The translations under genes were made by a program, and so were the position numbers. Of a stretch of 37,453 nucleotides of DNA, positions 9,224 through 16,895 are shown in pieces. Within the stretch, counting starts at the first letter, position 1. Each line of letters opens with the position of its first letter. The stretch covers positions 1 to 37,453 of the forward strand of contig JBKCHQ010000160.1 in the NCBI GenBank assembly GCA_046302715.1. Direction: 5' to 3'. The stretch comes from CAMCXT01 sp046302715. Lineage in GTDB: Bacteria > Bacteroidota > Bacteroidia > M30B66. The notes beneath the pieces are model-generated. The model was not told the origin of the DNA. It saw only the letters and a program-made list of their open reading frames with translations, and ran no database searches.

Positions 9224-10070
9224 GATTTCGGTAAGTGATAACACGTTGTGGAAACGGTATAGTAATACCCTCTTGGTCGAATCGTTTTTTGATACTTAGA
9301 TTTAGATCTGTGTGTAGTTCAAAAGCATCGGGTGGTTTTGCTACTGAAGGATAGGCCCTCACTTTTATCTCCGATTCTCCAAAACCTATTAAGCGCACTT
9401 CGGTGCGTGGTCTCCCTTCTTTAATTTCATCCGAAGTACGACCGTCAACCGATAAAGGATGTTTATCGCACTCTTCACGTATTATGGCAATTACCTTATC
9501 GATGTCGCTGGTATAATCTACCGAAAAATCGACATAACGGCGCACCATTTCATCATAAAGATTGTAATTGGTGATAACCTCAGAACTCATTTTTGAGTTG
9601 GGAATTACAAAACGCTTATTCTCAAAATTTCGCAAAACGGTATGCCTCAAGGTTATATCTTCTACAATTCCTTGAATTCCAGAACCAACTTCAATGGTAT
9701 CGCCCACTTTAAAAGGTCTGCTTATTACCATAAACATACCGCTGATGATATTTGAAAATGCTGCCTGAGAGGCAAAACCAATGATGGCCGCTAATATTCC
9801 GGCGCCTGCAAAAAGCGAAACCGCTACACTTCTAAAGCGAGGAATGGAATAGATGATAACAATGCAGGCCAAAATGTAAATGGTGGCAGTAATTACATGT
9901 TTAAAAAACACGTAGCGGGTTTGGTCAATGTTCATCAGCTGAGCCGTTCTCCGCATGAATTTTCCAATGAAAAAACGTAGCAAACGCTCAACAATTACAG
10001 CAATAACAATAATGAGGATTATTTTTACAAATAATCCTGCGGTTTCGCCCAGTTCAGAAATTGAATTCAT
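9210..10070 (-). CDS. MscS-family small-conductance mechanosensitive channel
   Basis: 286 residues, the usual size for compact MscS proteins. The N-terminal TM helices include IILIIVIAVIVERLLRFFIG. The pore-lining TM3 region (SLFAGAGILAAIIGFASQAAFSNIISG) is rich in Gly/Ala as expected, followed by the beta domain signature RPFKVGDTIEVGSGIQGIVEDITLRHTVLRN. A C-terminal alpha/beta domain ends in a short tail. The channel releases solutes on osmotic downshock. It starts 23 nt after the T9SS type B gene and its 3' end overlaps corA, so it lies in the middle of a five-gene run. Confidence 0.93.
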   Translation of the reverse strand: MNSISELGETAGLFVKIILIIVIAVIVERLLRFFIGKFMRRTAQLMNIDQTRYVFFKHVITATIYILACIVIIYSIPRFRSVAVSLFAGAGILAAIIGFASQAAFSNIISGMFMVISRPFKVGDTIEVGSGIQGIVEDITLRHTVLRNFENKRFVIPNSKMSSEVITNYNLYDEMVRRYVDFSVDYTSDIDKVIAIIREECDKHPLSVDGRTSDEIKEGRPRTEVRLIGFGESEIKVRAYPSVAKPPDAFELHTDLNLSIKKRFDQEGITIPFPQRVITYRNHEQA

Positions 10071-10093
10071 TGATTACGATGTTTTATGACTAA

Positions 10094-11080
10094 TTATTTT
10101 CTAATTAAGTCGAAGCTACCAAAAATAATGTTCCCATCGGGCGACTTCAATTCGTATGAGTATTTTCCTTGTGGCAAATTATCTCCATTAAAATCGTTGC
10201 GGTAATTACCAGTTTCAAGAACTTTTTTCCCTGCCCGATTTGTAATCACTAAAGCACTGTATCGCTTCAAATTGGCAATGTAAAAAACATCATTAAAGCC
10301 ATCTCCATTTGGAGTTAGCATTACCGGGAATACAGGTCGCCCTTCACTTTCGACTTCTTGATCTTTGGTTTCGCGTATGTTATTCTTATTGGGTATCGAA
10401 TCTAAGGAACTTAACGTAACACTGTCGGTTAAGGCTTCGAGATGCACACCATCAATATAAACATATACTATTCTATCCATAACATCAGAACGTGCCGGTC
10501 GTAGCAGTGTGGCCTCATCTATTCGAAAATTACCCATGGTTAAATAGCGCTCTCCACCTTTGGCGATGAACTTAAAACTAACCTGTTGCCAATGCACGGT
10601 ATCTTCAACAGGTAAGTATTTACGAGTGCGCAATTGAGGTGTACCCTCAATCCGCCCGTTATGGTTGACCTGCATACTATCAGCAGTAAGACAGATGCCA
10701 AAATCGTCGGTGTAAGCCCACGACTCGTCGGCAGCGTTTATATAAAACACAAAAAAATATTCGGTATTTGCCTGAAGTACATTTTTAAGTTTAACGGAAA
10801 TGTATTCGCGATAATTCGGTTGATCGCGATCATATAATACTAAACCGCAATAGTTATTCCCTTCGGCAGCCCTTTGATGGCCCTTATTGCCTTTATGATT
10901 AAGTATTAAATTAGGAATGGCTTTAGACGGACTGTACCATGGGCGTACCTGATCGAAACGTGTTTTCGGTTTATAACGGCTGCCATTGGTCAAACGCTCG
11001 AAACTGCCATTAGGTATAAGATTTTGTCCTATTCCTGTGTTGATGGTAAAAATAAGTAATGCAAAAACAATCGGTTTCAT
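10094..11080 (-). CDS. Secreted protein with gliding-type (T9SS type B) C-terminal domain
   Basis: 328 residues with a signal peptide (MKPIVFALLIFTINTGIGQ). The N-terminal part begins NLIPNGSFE and continues as a jelly-roll-like domain (LQANTEYFFVFYINA, VHWQQVSFKFIAKGGERYLTMGNF), similar to carbohydrate-binding-like domains in Bacteroidota. The last 80 residues carry the CHU_C/gliding motility-associated domain: PVMLTPNGDGFNDVFYIANLKRYS, then ITNRAGKKVLE, then DGNIIFGSFDLIRK. This directs export by T9SS and surface attachment. It lies 10 nt after the helical gene and 23 nt before mscS. The ligand is unknown. Confidence 0.85.
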   Translation of the reverse strand: MKPIVFALLIFTINTGIGQNLIPNGSFERLTNGSRYKPKTRFDQVRPWYSPSKAIPNLILNHKGNKGHQRAAEGNNYCGLVLYDRDQPNYREYISVKLKNVLQANTEYFFVFYINAADESWAYTDDFGICLTADSMQVNHNGRIEGTPQLRTRKYLPVEDTVHWQQVSFKFIAKGGERYLTMGNFRIDEATLLRPARSDVMDRIVYVYIDGVHLEALTDSVTLSSLDSIPNKNNIRETKDQEVESEGRPVFPVMLTPNGDGFNDVFYIANLKRYSALVITNRAGKKVLETGNYRNDFNGDNLPQGKYSYELKSPDGNIIFGSFDLIRK

Positions 11081-11090
11081 CGCTGTGTTT

Positions 11091-12533
11091 TCATTTTTTA
11101 ATGGTTGAAAACAGGCGGTCTAATTCATCGTTTTTGGCCATTAACCAAGAAAAATCGGCCACCGGACGCAAGGTTTCGAGTCCGTTTTTTTGTTTAATAC
11201 CTAGCGGCGTACGATTGAGCTTTGCCCGCATAAGCTGGTTACAGATGAGCACAAAATTATGATAGGTTTTCTTCTGTACCTCTGAAATAGTAGTGTTTCG
11301 GCGTAAATAAATTTTGAAGGCATCTACCAGTGATGAAAAGGCATCATATTCATTCATTTCATAATATACCTTCATGAGCAGCGATTTTGAATCGAGATGA
11401 TAATACACATCGTTAAACTCAACACGCAAAAGCATGCGCAAAGCCTTATCCAGCTCGTTCCTCGAAAAATGAACCCAAGCCATGGAATATGTATACGCAT
11501 TTTCAGCAAAAGCGGGATGGAGCATTGTTTTATGCGTTTCAATAAAATTACCTACCCAATCATGCGCCCCCAAACGAAGTCCCGTAGTTACTATATTTTT
11601 AAAATCGGGTTGCGAAATATAACTGCCTTCGAAAAGCAAGCCCTTGGCAAGCATGTCTTGATACAAATTAAAAATATCTCGTAATGCATCAGGATCGCCT
11701 GCATTAATTCGCTTTATGCAGAAATTCTGGGCAAAAACGTAAAGGCCCCTTTCTTCAGTTTTACTAAATAGATGGCCAAAATCCTTAAGCGCATTTAAAA
11801 GAGATGAGTATGTTTTTTCAGCTTCAGGCTCTGTTAAACTCTCATGAATGATACGATAAACATATATGGCAGGAATATCGTCGAATGTACCTTTTTTGAG
11901 ATGTTGCACTAAATCGTCAAAAAAGCTTAAGTTATACTTCACCGATAAAATATTACGACGGTTTATCATTTCGCAGTAATAACGAAAGCCACGCGCCAAA
12001 TAAGTTATTTCAAGGTTATCAATTAAATCTTGCAGCGAATCGTCGAATGCTCGATTTCGATTGCCAGAGGCATACGAATAATTGAGCTCACTAATACGAT
12101 GAAGGTTGTAATAATAATCGCTATCGCGATATACCGACTTGTTATTAAGCTCTTTAATCTTTTCGAGTTCCTGAAGGAAAAACTTATCAATGTGGCGGTT
12201 ATGATGCGACTTGGCGAGATAATATTTTTGCTGAAAGGCGTCTTTCTGAAACTCATTCCATGCTAAAAAATCCTCGAGCAACTGGGTTAGATCGCTTTGC
12301 AGATAACGCATTTTTTGCTCATCAAGGTGAGCTTTAGCATAGTGCTTCTTAAAAAATGTATCCTTGTCTAATTTAGTTTGAGTAAAATCGTCGGCATATT
12401 TAAGCAGATAACCATAAAACACTTCCAGATTTTTATTTCGGTTGTGTAAGGGCGAAGCCAAAAAAAGCTGGAAATCGCGCAATTCCTTTTTGGATAACCT
12501 GCCTAATAACTGTAAAAGTTTACCTGACTGCAT
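11091..12533 (-). CDS. Conserved helical Bacteroidota protein of unknown function
   Basis: 480 residues with no signal peptide or TM segment, so cytoplasmic. It opens MQSGKLLQLLGRLSKKELRDFQLFLASPLHNRNK and is almost entirely alpha-helical with repeating Leu/Tyr spacing (LQELEKIKELNN, ALRMLLRVEFNDVYYHLDSKSLLMKVYYEMNEYDA), suggesting a TPR-like solenoid in the C-terminal half. I recognise the general type from Bacteroidota genomes, where it is uncharacterised. It is the first gene of the minus-strand run reaching to 6790, and a -7 element lies 14 nt upstream of its ATG. Confidence 0.8.
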   Translation of the reverse strand: MQSGKLLQLLGRLSKKELRDFQLFLASPLHNRNKNLEVFYGYLLKYADDFTQTKLDKDTFFKKHYAKAHLDEQKMRYLQSDLTQLLEDFLAWNEFQKDAFQQKYYLAKSHHNRHIDKFFLQELEKIKELNNKSVYRDSDYYYNLHRISELNYSYASGNRNRAFDDSLQDLIDNLEITYLARGFRYYCEMINRRNILSVKYNLSFFDDLVQHLKKGTFDDIPAIYVYRIIHESLTEPEAEKTYSSLLNALKDFGHLFSKTEERGLYVFAQNFCIKRINAGDPDALRDIFNLYQDMLAKGLLFEGSYISQPDFKNIVTTGLRLGAHDWVGNFIETHKTMLHPAFAENAYTYSMAWVHFSRNELDKALRMLLRVEFNDVYYHLDSKSLLMKVYYEMNEYDAFSSLVDAFKIYLRRNTTISEVQKKTYHNFVLICNQLMRAKLNRTPLGIKQKNGLETLRPVADFSWLMAKNDELDRLFSTIKK

Positions 12534-12547
12534 AATTGTTTCGGCCC

Positions 12548-12555
12548 TAAAGGTA
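12548..12555 (-). promoter_or_regulatory. Candidate -7 element for the five-gene minus-strand run
   Basis: TACCTTTA on the minus strand is one mismatch from TAnnTTTG and ends 14 nt before the ATG at 12533. The same TACCTTTR string precedes the starts at 22406 and 33624. No clear -33 element was found. Confidence 0.35.
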
Positions 12556-12777
12556 CTGCAATTAGATCCTGAAATGAATCATCGGTTTTTATACTTTTTT
12601 ACGACAAATTCAAAAAATACATAAACACATATAACGCTATTAATGAGCTATTTGCAAAATATAAATCATATATTATCGTCCCATATATGAGCGCAAACTT
12701 CCGATAGTGCACGATAATTGTATGTGCAACATTAAAATATAGGTAACTAAATTCACAACATCAAAAAACAAGAACTC

Positions 12778-13542
12778 ATGCGGAACGTTAACTTAGCTTT
12801 TAAATTCGCTGGCCTTTTTGCAACGGCCTTGTTATGTCAGCAACCTCTTAGTGCAAAGGGCGAAAAAGTTGAACTCATTATCCGTGGCGAGGCATTGCGT
12901 GCCTTAGAAGCGGGTACTTCGGTTCATGTACATATGAACTTAGATGGAGTTAAACCCACTCATTTTGAAACCAATGCGATTAATAATCCCTTTACCAACG
13001 TGGACGATTTCAGAATTGAAAGCCGTGGCGATGGAAAAGTGGACGTAGACATAATCATACGAGCAGAAAATGTAAACAGCAACAACCAAGGAACTGACAC
13101 CGAAGTTATGGTTGGAGTAATGGATTTAGATTACATTACTGTTGATAATATTTCTGGTGTTTTTGAAACCGGTTCTGAGTCAAACAGCAATGTGCAAGCC
13201 CGTATCATGAAAGGCGATGAAAGCAAGCCTAATGATTTCATAGAGGCCGATTTAAATTTCAAAGCAGAAACTGTGAATTATACCAGTTTAGCAGATGAAC
13301 TAATGGTATATCCCAACCCGGCTGTGGGCGGTATATTCAATATTAAAATAAGCGGAATGGAAATTCAAGGTAACATTGCCGTGCACAATGCCTTGGGAGC
13401 TATAGTTGCTGTAATAAAACCAGAGTTCAATAACGCAGTGCAGGAAGTAAAATTAACTACCTTGCCTGAAGGTGTTTATTACCTGCGGCTAACTACCAAC
13501 AAAGGGGAACAAATACGTAAGTTTCAAATAGTAAATCGATGA
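12778..13542 (+). CDS. Secreted protein with T9SS type A sorting domain
   Basis: 254 residues. A signal peptide (MRNVNLAFKFAGLFATALLC..LSAKG) precedes a beta-rich domain of about 150 residues (VELIIRGEALRALEAGTSVHV, KVDVDIIIRAENVN) that I do not recognise. The last 75 residues are a type A sorting domain: LMVYPNPAVGGIFNIKISG, IAVHNALGAIVAVI, then LPEGVYYLRLTTNKGEQIRKFQIVNR. It is a single-gene unit, with about 240 nt of divergent intergenic DNA before it and a strong terminator after it. Function of the cargo domain is unknown. Confidence 0.82.
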   Translation: MRNVNLAFKFAGLFATALLCQQPLSAKGEKVELIIRGEALRALEAGTSVHVHMNLDGVKPTHFETNAINNPFTNVDDFRIESRGDGKVDVDIIIRAENVNSNNQGTDTEVMVGVMDLDYITVDNISGVFETGSESNSNVQARIMKGDESKPNDFIEADLNFKAETVNYTSLADELMVYPNPAVGGIFNIKISGMEIQGNIAVHNALGAIVAVIKPEFNNAVQEVKLTTLPEGVYYLRLTTNKGEQIRKFQIVNR

Positions 13543-13560
13543 GATTTTCATCTAAGTTTT

Positions 13561-13591
13561 AAAACGCAAGGGCTTAACCTTTGCGTTTTTT
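13561..13591 (+). terminator. Rho-independent terminator after the T9SS type A gene
   Basis: Arms AAAACGCAAGGG (13561-13572) and CCTTTGCGTTTT (13578-13589) pair over 12 bp with one G-U and a 5-nt loop CTTAA. A T run follows (13586-13591). It lies 18 nt after the stop codon. Confidence 0.85.
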
Positions 13592-13726
13592 GTTTATAGC
13601 CACTTCGTTTTTCGATTACCTCATTGCTTTAAGTATCAAGGAAAAGATACCATAGCAACGCTCATAAATGAATGGGTAACCTGAAAAAATTAAAAGTTTG
13701 CATTTTAGTATGGAGGTGACTTTTAT

Positions 13727-13762
13727 AAAAAAGGACAAACTCAATTTAAAGAGCTTGTCCTT
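13727..13762 (-). terminator. Rho-independent terminator of ssrA
   Basis: Read on the minus strand, AAGGACAAGCTC pairs with GAGTTTGTCCTT over 12 bp around an 8-nt loop. The single non-Watson-Crick pair is G-U only in the minus-strand RNA; on the plus strand it would be A-C. A T run follows at 13732-13727. This polarity and the 8-nt distance from the tmRNA 3' end assign it to ssrA. Confidence 0.85.
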
Positions 13763-13769
13763 AGTTTAG

Positions 13770-14157
13770 TGGAGCCGGCGGGAGTCGAACCCGCGTCCAA
13801 ACAAGGTATTCATACGCCTTCTACATGCTTATTTTCGGATTACTTGTCGGGAAACAGCAGGACCAAAACAAACCAACCGCTTCCGTAGCTCCTTAAACTT
13901 CAATGCAGCTACGAAGCAAAACTGCACCTATCTCAAACTTTACGATGCCTTGTAGGGGACGACTTGAGAAAACTTCCCCCGAAGACAACTGGGGTTTACC
14001 CTATCGGATAAACGGGGCCTCATCCATCCTGGATTAAGCAGCCAGTGCGAGTTGTTTTCGCCAGTTATTGGCTCGCGGATTGTTTTATCGGGTTAACCTC
14101 GCAACACCCGGCATGCTTACGCATCAATGCGCTTGCTGTCGAAACCTTTACGGCCCC
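13770..14157 (-). ncRNA. ssrA: tmRNA (transfer-messenger RNA)
   Basis: About 388 nt. The 5' end GGGGCCGTAAAGGTTTCGAC and the 3' end GGGTTCGACTCCCGCCGGCTCC(A) are diagnostic. GGGGCCG pairs with CGGCTCC to form the acceptor stem with one G-U, and the T arm CGCGGGTTCGACTCCCGC is intact. CCA is not encoded (ACTA follows), so it would be added after transcription. The tag frame runs 14072-14034 as GCC AAT AAC TGG CGA AAA CAA CTC GCA CTG GCT GCT TAA, giving ANNWRKQLALAA, with the usual hydrophobic LALAA end recognised by ClpXP-type proteases. The exact resume codon is inferred. With SmpB it rescues stalled ribosomes. Confidence 0.95.
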
Positions 14158-14274
14158 TATAATTGCAGTAAAATTACCGCTTATTTTTTACATATAACGA
14201 ACGATTAAAGGTAAATTGTGTTAATTACAGAAAAAAATCAAAACATTGCAGTCATTTACCCAAGAAACCTTGCC

Positions 14275-14282
14275 TTACTTTG
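14275..14282 (+). promoter_or_regulatory. Candidate -7 element for the PIG-L deacetylase unit
   Basis: TTACTTTG is one mismatch from TAnnTTTG and lies 23 nt before the ATG at 14306. If it is used, the in-frame TTG at 14246 and probably the ATG at 14288 are outside or at the very edge of the transcript, which favours 14306 as start. Confidence 0.3.
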
Positions 14283-14305
14283 TTTTCATGAATTACATCT
14301 GTCAT

Positions 14306-16804
14306 ATGCGCTCAAAACTCTCCTTCATTTTTGCATGCATCCTAAGCAGTAGTTTATGCGCACAATCTTCGTCCACTCATATTTTACAGCAACTGCATAA
14401 GCTCGAAAAAACGGCTACTGTATTGTATATCGCCGCACATCCCGATGACGAAAACACCCGACTTTTGAGCTATCTCAGCAACGAACTTCATCTGCGTACC
14501 GCCTATCTATCGCTCACTCGAGGCGATGGAGGTCAAAATCTTATTGGCGACGAAACCGAAGAGGCACTCGGCATTATCCGCACCCAGGAATTACTTGCAG
14601 CAAGACGTGTTGATGGAGCCGAGCAATACTTTACACGTGCATTCGACTTTGGTTATTCAAAAACACCCGAAGAAACATTTCGTATTTGGAATAAAGATTC
14701 AGTGCTGCACGATGTGGTGTGGATTATCAGAAAACTGAGGCCCGATGTAATCATTACCCGTTTTCCTACAACAGGTGAAGGCGGTCACGGCCATCATACT
14801 GCCTCTGCAATGCTAGCCGAACAAGCATTTGCAGCTGCAGCCAACAAAAAGATGTTCCCCGAACAGCTTAAATACACCGAGGTGTGGCAGGCTAAACGTC
14901 TCTATTGGAACAATTTTATGCCCTCGCGCGACGAAAAAACAGATACCCGCCATATGCTTAAACTGGATGTGGGAGCCTATAATTGCATGCTGGGTCTAAG
15001 CATGGGCGAAGTGGCTTCGTTAAGCCGATCGCAGCATAAAAGCCAAGGTTTTGGTGTAAAAAAACAACGTGGAACATTGATTGAATACTTTACTTATCAA
15101 GCCGGCGATTCGGCAACTGCTTCGCTTTTTGAAGGTATTCAACTTGGTTACGAATCGTTTAAAAACCATAAGGAGATTGAGCAAATTTTCGTACAAATTA
15201 ACAAGGCACATTCGGTCCAGTATCCCGAAAAAACCATTCCGCTGCTTGTTGAACTCGATGCACTTCTTAAGAAATCATGTCCATCGGCAATGTATGAGGT
15301 AAAACATCAGCATATCAGCGAGTTAATCAAACATTGTGCGGGACTTTTTACCGATTTTATTTCACCTGCTTTTAAATATTGCCCCAACGATACACTTACT
15401 GCTACTTTAAGTATCATCAAGCGAAATGTGGGAAATGTTGTTCTTAAAAAACTTTCTTGTTCCAATCAATTCATCGAATTTGGTAAAGCCGATAGCCTAA
15501 ACACCAATAGCTTAACCGAGAAAAAATTATTTCTGAAAATTCCGACAGAAATTGGATATTCGAACCCATACTGGCTTCAAAAAGCGCATTCAGAAGGCTT
15601 GTTTACCCATCCCCACTTTAGCATTACAGGCACCGCCGAAAGTCCTGCACCCTTAACAGCCGAATTAATTATTGAAATTAATGGTTTTCCTTTAAATATA
15701 AGTCTCCCGTTGCAGTATAAGTGGGTAGATCCGGTAAAGGGTGAGTTGCTCCGGAAAGTTGAAATCGTGCCAACATTAGTGGCACATCCAGCATTGCCGG
15801 TTGTTGTAAACACGGGTTCAGATATTTGCAGCATCGAATTAAGATTGGATGTAAACAAAGCTAATCTCAACGGCACCATACAGCTTGTAAATGCAGAACA
15901 ATGGGGCATTCGAGCATTAACCGAAAAAATTAAGATTAAACCCGGATTAATGAGCCAAACCATACGGTTTGATGTTGAGCTCAAACCCACCAGAGCCCTT
16001 CGTGATGCATTTACTGCACCACTTACCTTTAGCTTTACCGATTCGATGAGCGGAAAAACAGAGGCGTTACTTCAAACGCGCAAAGTGGCTTACGACCATA
16101 TTCCCACTCAAACCTGGCACCAGCCCTGTTTAATTCGTTATGTATATGCCCCAATGAAACGCGAAGTTTCGCGCATTGGATATGTTGAAGGGGCTGGCGA
16201 CGAAGTAGCCGAAGCCTTGATGGGAGCGGGATATAAAGTTGAAATATTAGGCGATGCGCAAATTAAGAAGCTTCATCCCGACGATTTTGAGGCTGTGGTA
16301 GTGGGTATTAGGGCCCTGAACTCAGAAGAACGCATTGGTACATGGATGCCCTATCTGCTCGAATATTGCCGCAAGGGAGGAACACTTGTAATGCAATACA
16401 ATACACGCAACTGGATCAGCGACGTTAAAGTGCAGCCTGGTCCCTACCCCTTTGAGATTAGCCGCAACCGCATTACCGACGAAACTGCCGAGGTGCGATT
16501 TACGCAAAAAGATGCACCGATTTTGAATTCGCCAAACATAATATTACAAAGCGATTTTAGTTACTGGGTGCAAGAACGAGGCGTTTATTTTGTAGAGAAA
16601 TGTGCTCCTGAATACAGCGATGTGCTGCGCATGAACGACCCGGGCGATAAGGAATTTTCGGGCGCCCTTATTACCGCACCTTTTGGTGAAGGAACGTACG
16701 TTTATACAGGACTTTCGTTCTTTAGGCAGTTACCGGCCGGTGTACCTGGTGCCTTTAAATTGTTTGCCAACCTGATAGCCGCCGGAAAAAATGAAAAATA
16801 CTGA
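14306..16804 (+). CDS. Secreted PIG-L family deacetylase with ThuA/amidotransferase-like C-terminus
   Basis: 832 residues from the ATG at 14306, which gives a clean signal peptide (MRSKLSFIFACILSSSLCAQ). The N-terminal PIG-L/LmbE domain (about 35-280) has the zinc motif AAHPDDE (His45, Asp48), SLTRGDGGQNLIG, and a downstream GHGHHTASA (His163/164). PIG-L enzymes remove N-acetyl groups from sugars such as GlcNAc conjugates. A long beta-rich middle (about 350-610) is followed by a Rossmann-like C-terminus (SRIGYVEGAGDEVAEALMGAGYKVEIL, DFEAVVVGIRALN, YCRKGGTLVMQYNTRNW) resembling ThuA/class I amidotransferase folds. At 832 residues it is much larger than single-domain PIG-L proteins (about 230-300). 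It overlaps the next small gene by 14 nt. Confidence 0.88.
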   Translation: MRSKLSFIFACILSSSLCAQSSSTHILQQLHKLEKTATVLYIAAHPDDENTRLLSYLSNELHLRTAYLSLTRGDGGQNLIGDETEEALGIIRTQELLAARRVDGAEQYFTRAFDFGYSKTPEETFRIWNKDSVLHDVVWIIRKLRPDVIITRFPTTGEGGHGHHTASAMLAEQAFAAAANKKMFPEQLKYTEVWQAKRLYWNNFMPSRDEKTDTRHMLKLDVGAYNCMLGLSMGEVASLSRSQHKSQGFGVKKQRGTLIEYFTYQAGDSATASLFEGIQLGYESFKNHKEIEQIFVQINKAHSVQYPEKTIPLLVELDALLKKSCPSAMYEVKHQHISELIKHCAGLFTDFISPAFKYCPNDTLTATLSIIKRNVGNVVLKKLSCSNQFIEFGKADSLNTNSLTEKKLFLKIPTEIGYSNPYWLQKAHSEGLFTHPHFSITGTAESPAPLTAELIIEINGFPLNISLPLQYKWVDPVKGELLRKVEIVPTLVAHPALPVVVNTGSDICSIELRLDVNKANLNGTIQLVNAEQWGIRALTEKIKIKPGLMSQTIRFDVELKPTRALRDAFTAPLTFSFTDSMSGKTEALLQTRKVAYDHIPTQTWHQPCLIRYVYAPMKREVSRIGYVEGAGDEVAEALMGAGYKVEILGDAQIKKLHPDDFEAVVVGIRALNSEERIGTWMPYLLEYCRKGGTLVMQYNTRNWISDVKVQPGPYPFEISRNRITDETAEVRFTQKDAPILNSPNIILQSDFSYWVQERGVYFVEKCAPEYSDVLRMNDPGDKEFSGALITAPFGEGTYVYTGLSFFRQLPAGVPGAFKLFANLIAAGKNEKY

Positions 16805-16895
16805 GAAAAGGTGGTATGTCTGGTATATCGCTTTGGCGGCGTTCTTAGTGCTGCAAATCCTTATTTATAGTCTGCTTACCAAAATGTTTTCATGA
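16791..16895 (+). CDS. 34-residue single-TM protein between PIG-L deacetylase and symporter
   Basis: ATG at 16791 to TGA at 16895. The product begins MKNTEKRWYVWYIALAAFLV, continues LQILIYSLLTKMF and ends in Ser. It has a positively charged N-terminus and one hydrophobic helix (about 9-29), with Lys near the end. It overlaps the end of the deacetylase gene by 14 nt, and its stop overlaps the symporter start as ATGA. Dense packing on both sides and a plausible membrane-helix composition argue that it is translated. It may be an accessory subunit of the symporter, as seen for other small membrane proteins next to transporters, but this is inference from context and topology. Confidence 0.7.
   Translation: MKNTEKRWYVWYIALAAFLVLQILIYSLLTKMFS

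Noticed and set aside
15577..15990. 137-codon minus-strand ORF inside the PIG-L gene
   Set aside because: Antisense shadow; the plus-strand frame is continuous and has family motifs on both sides.
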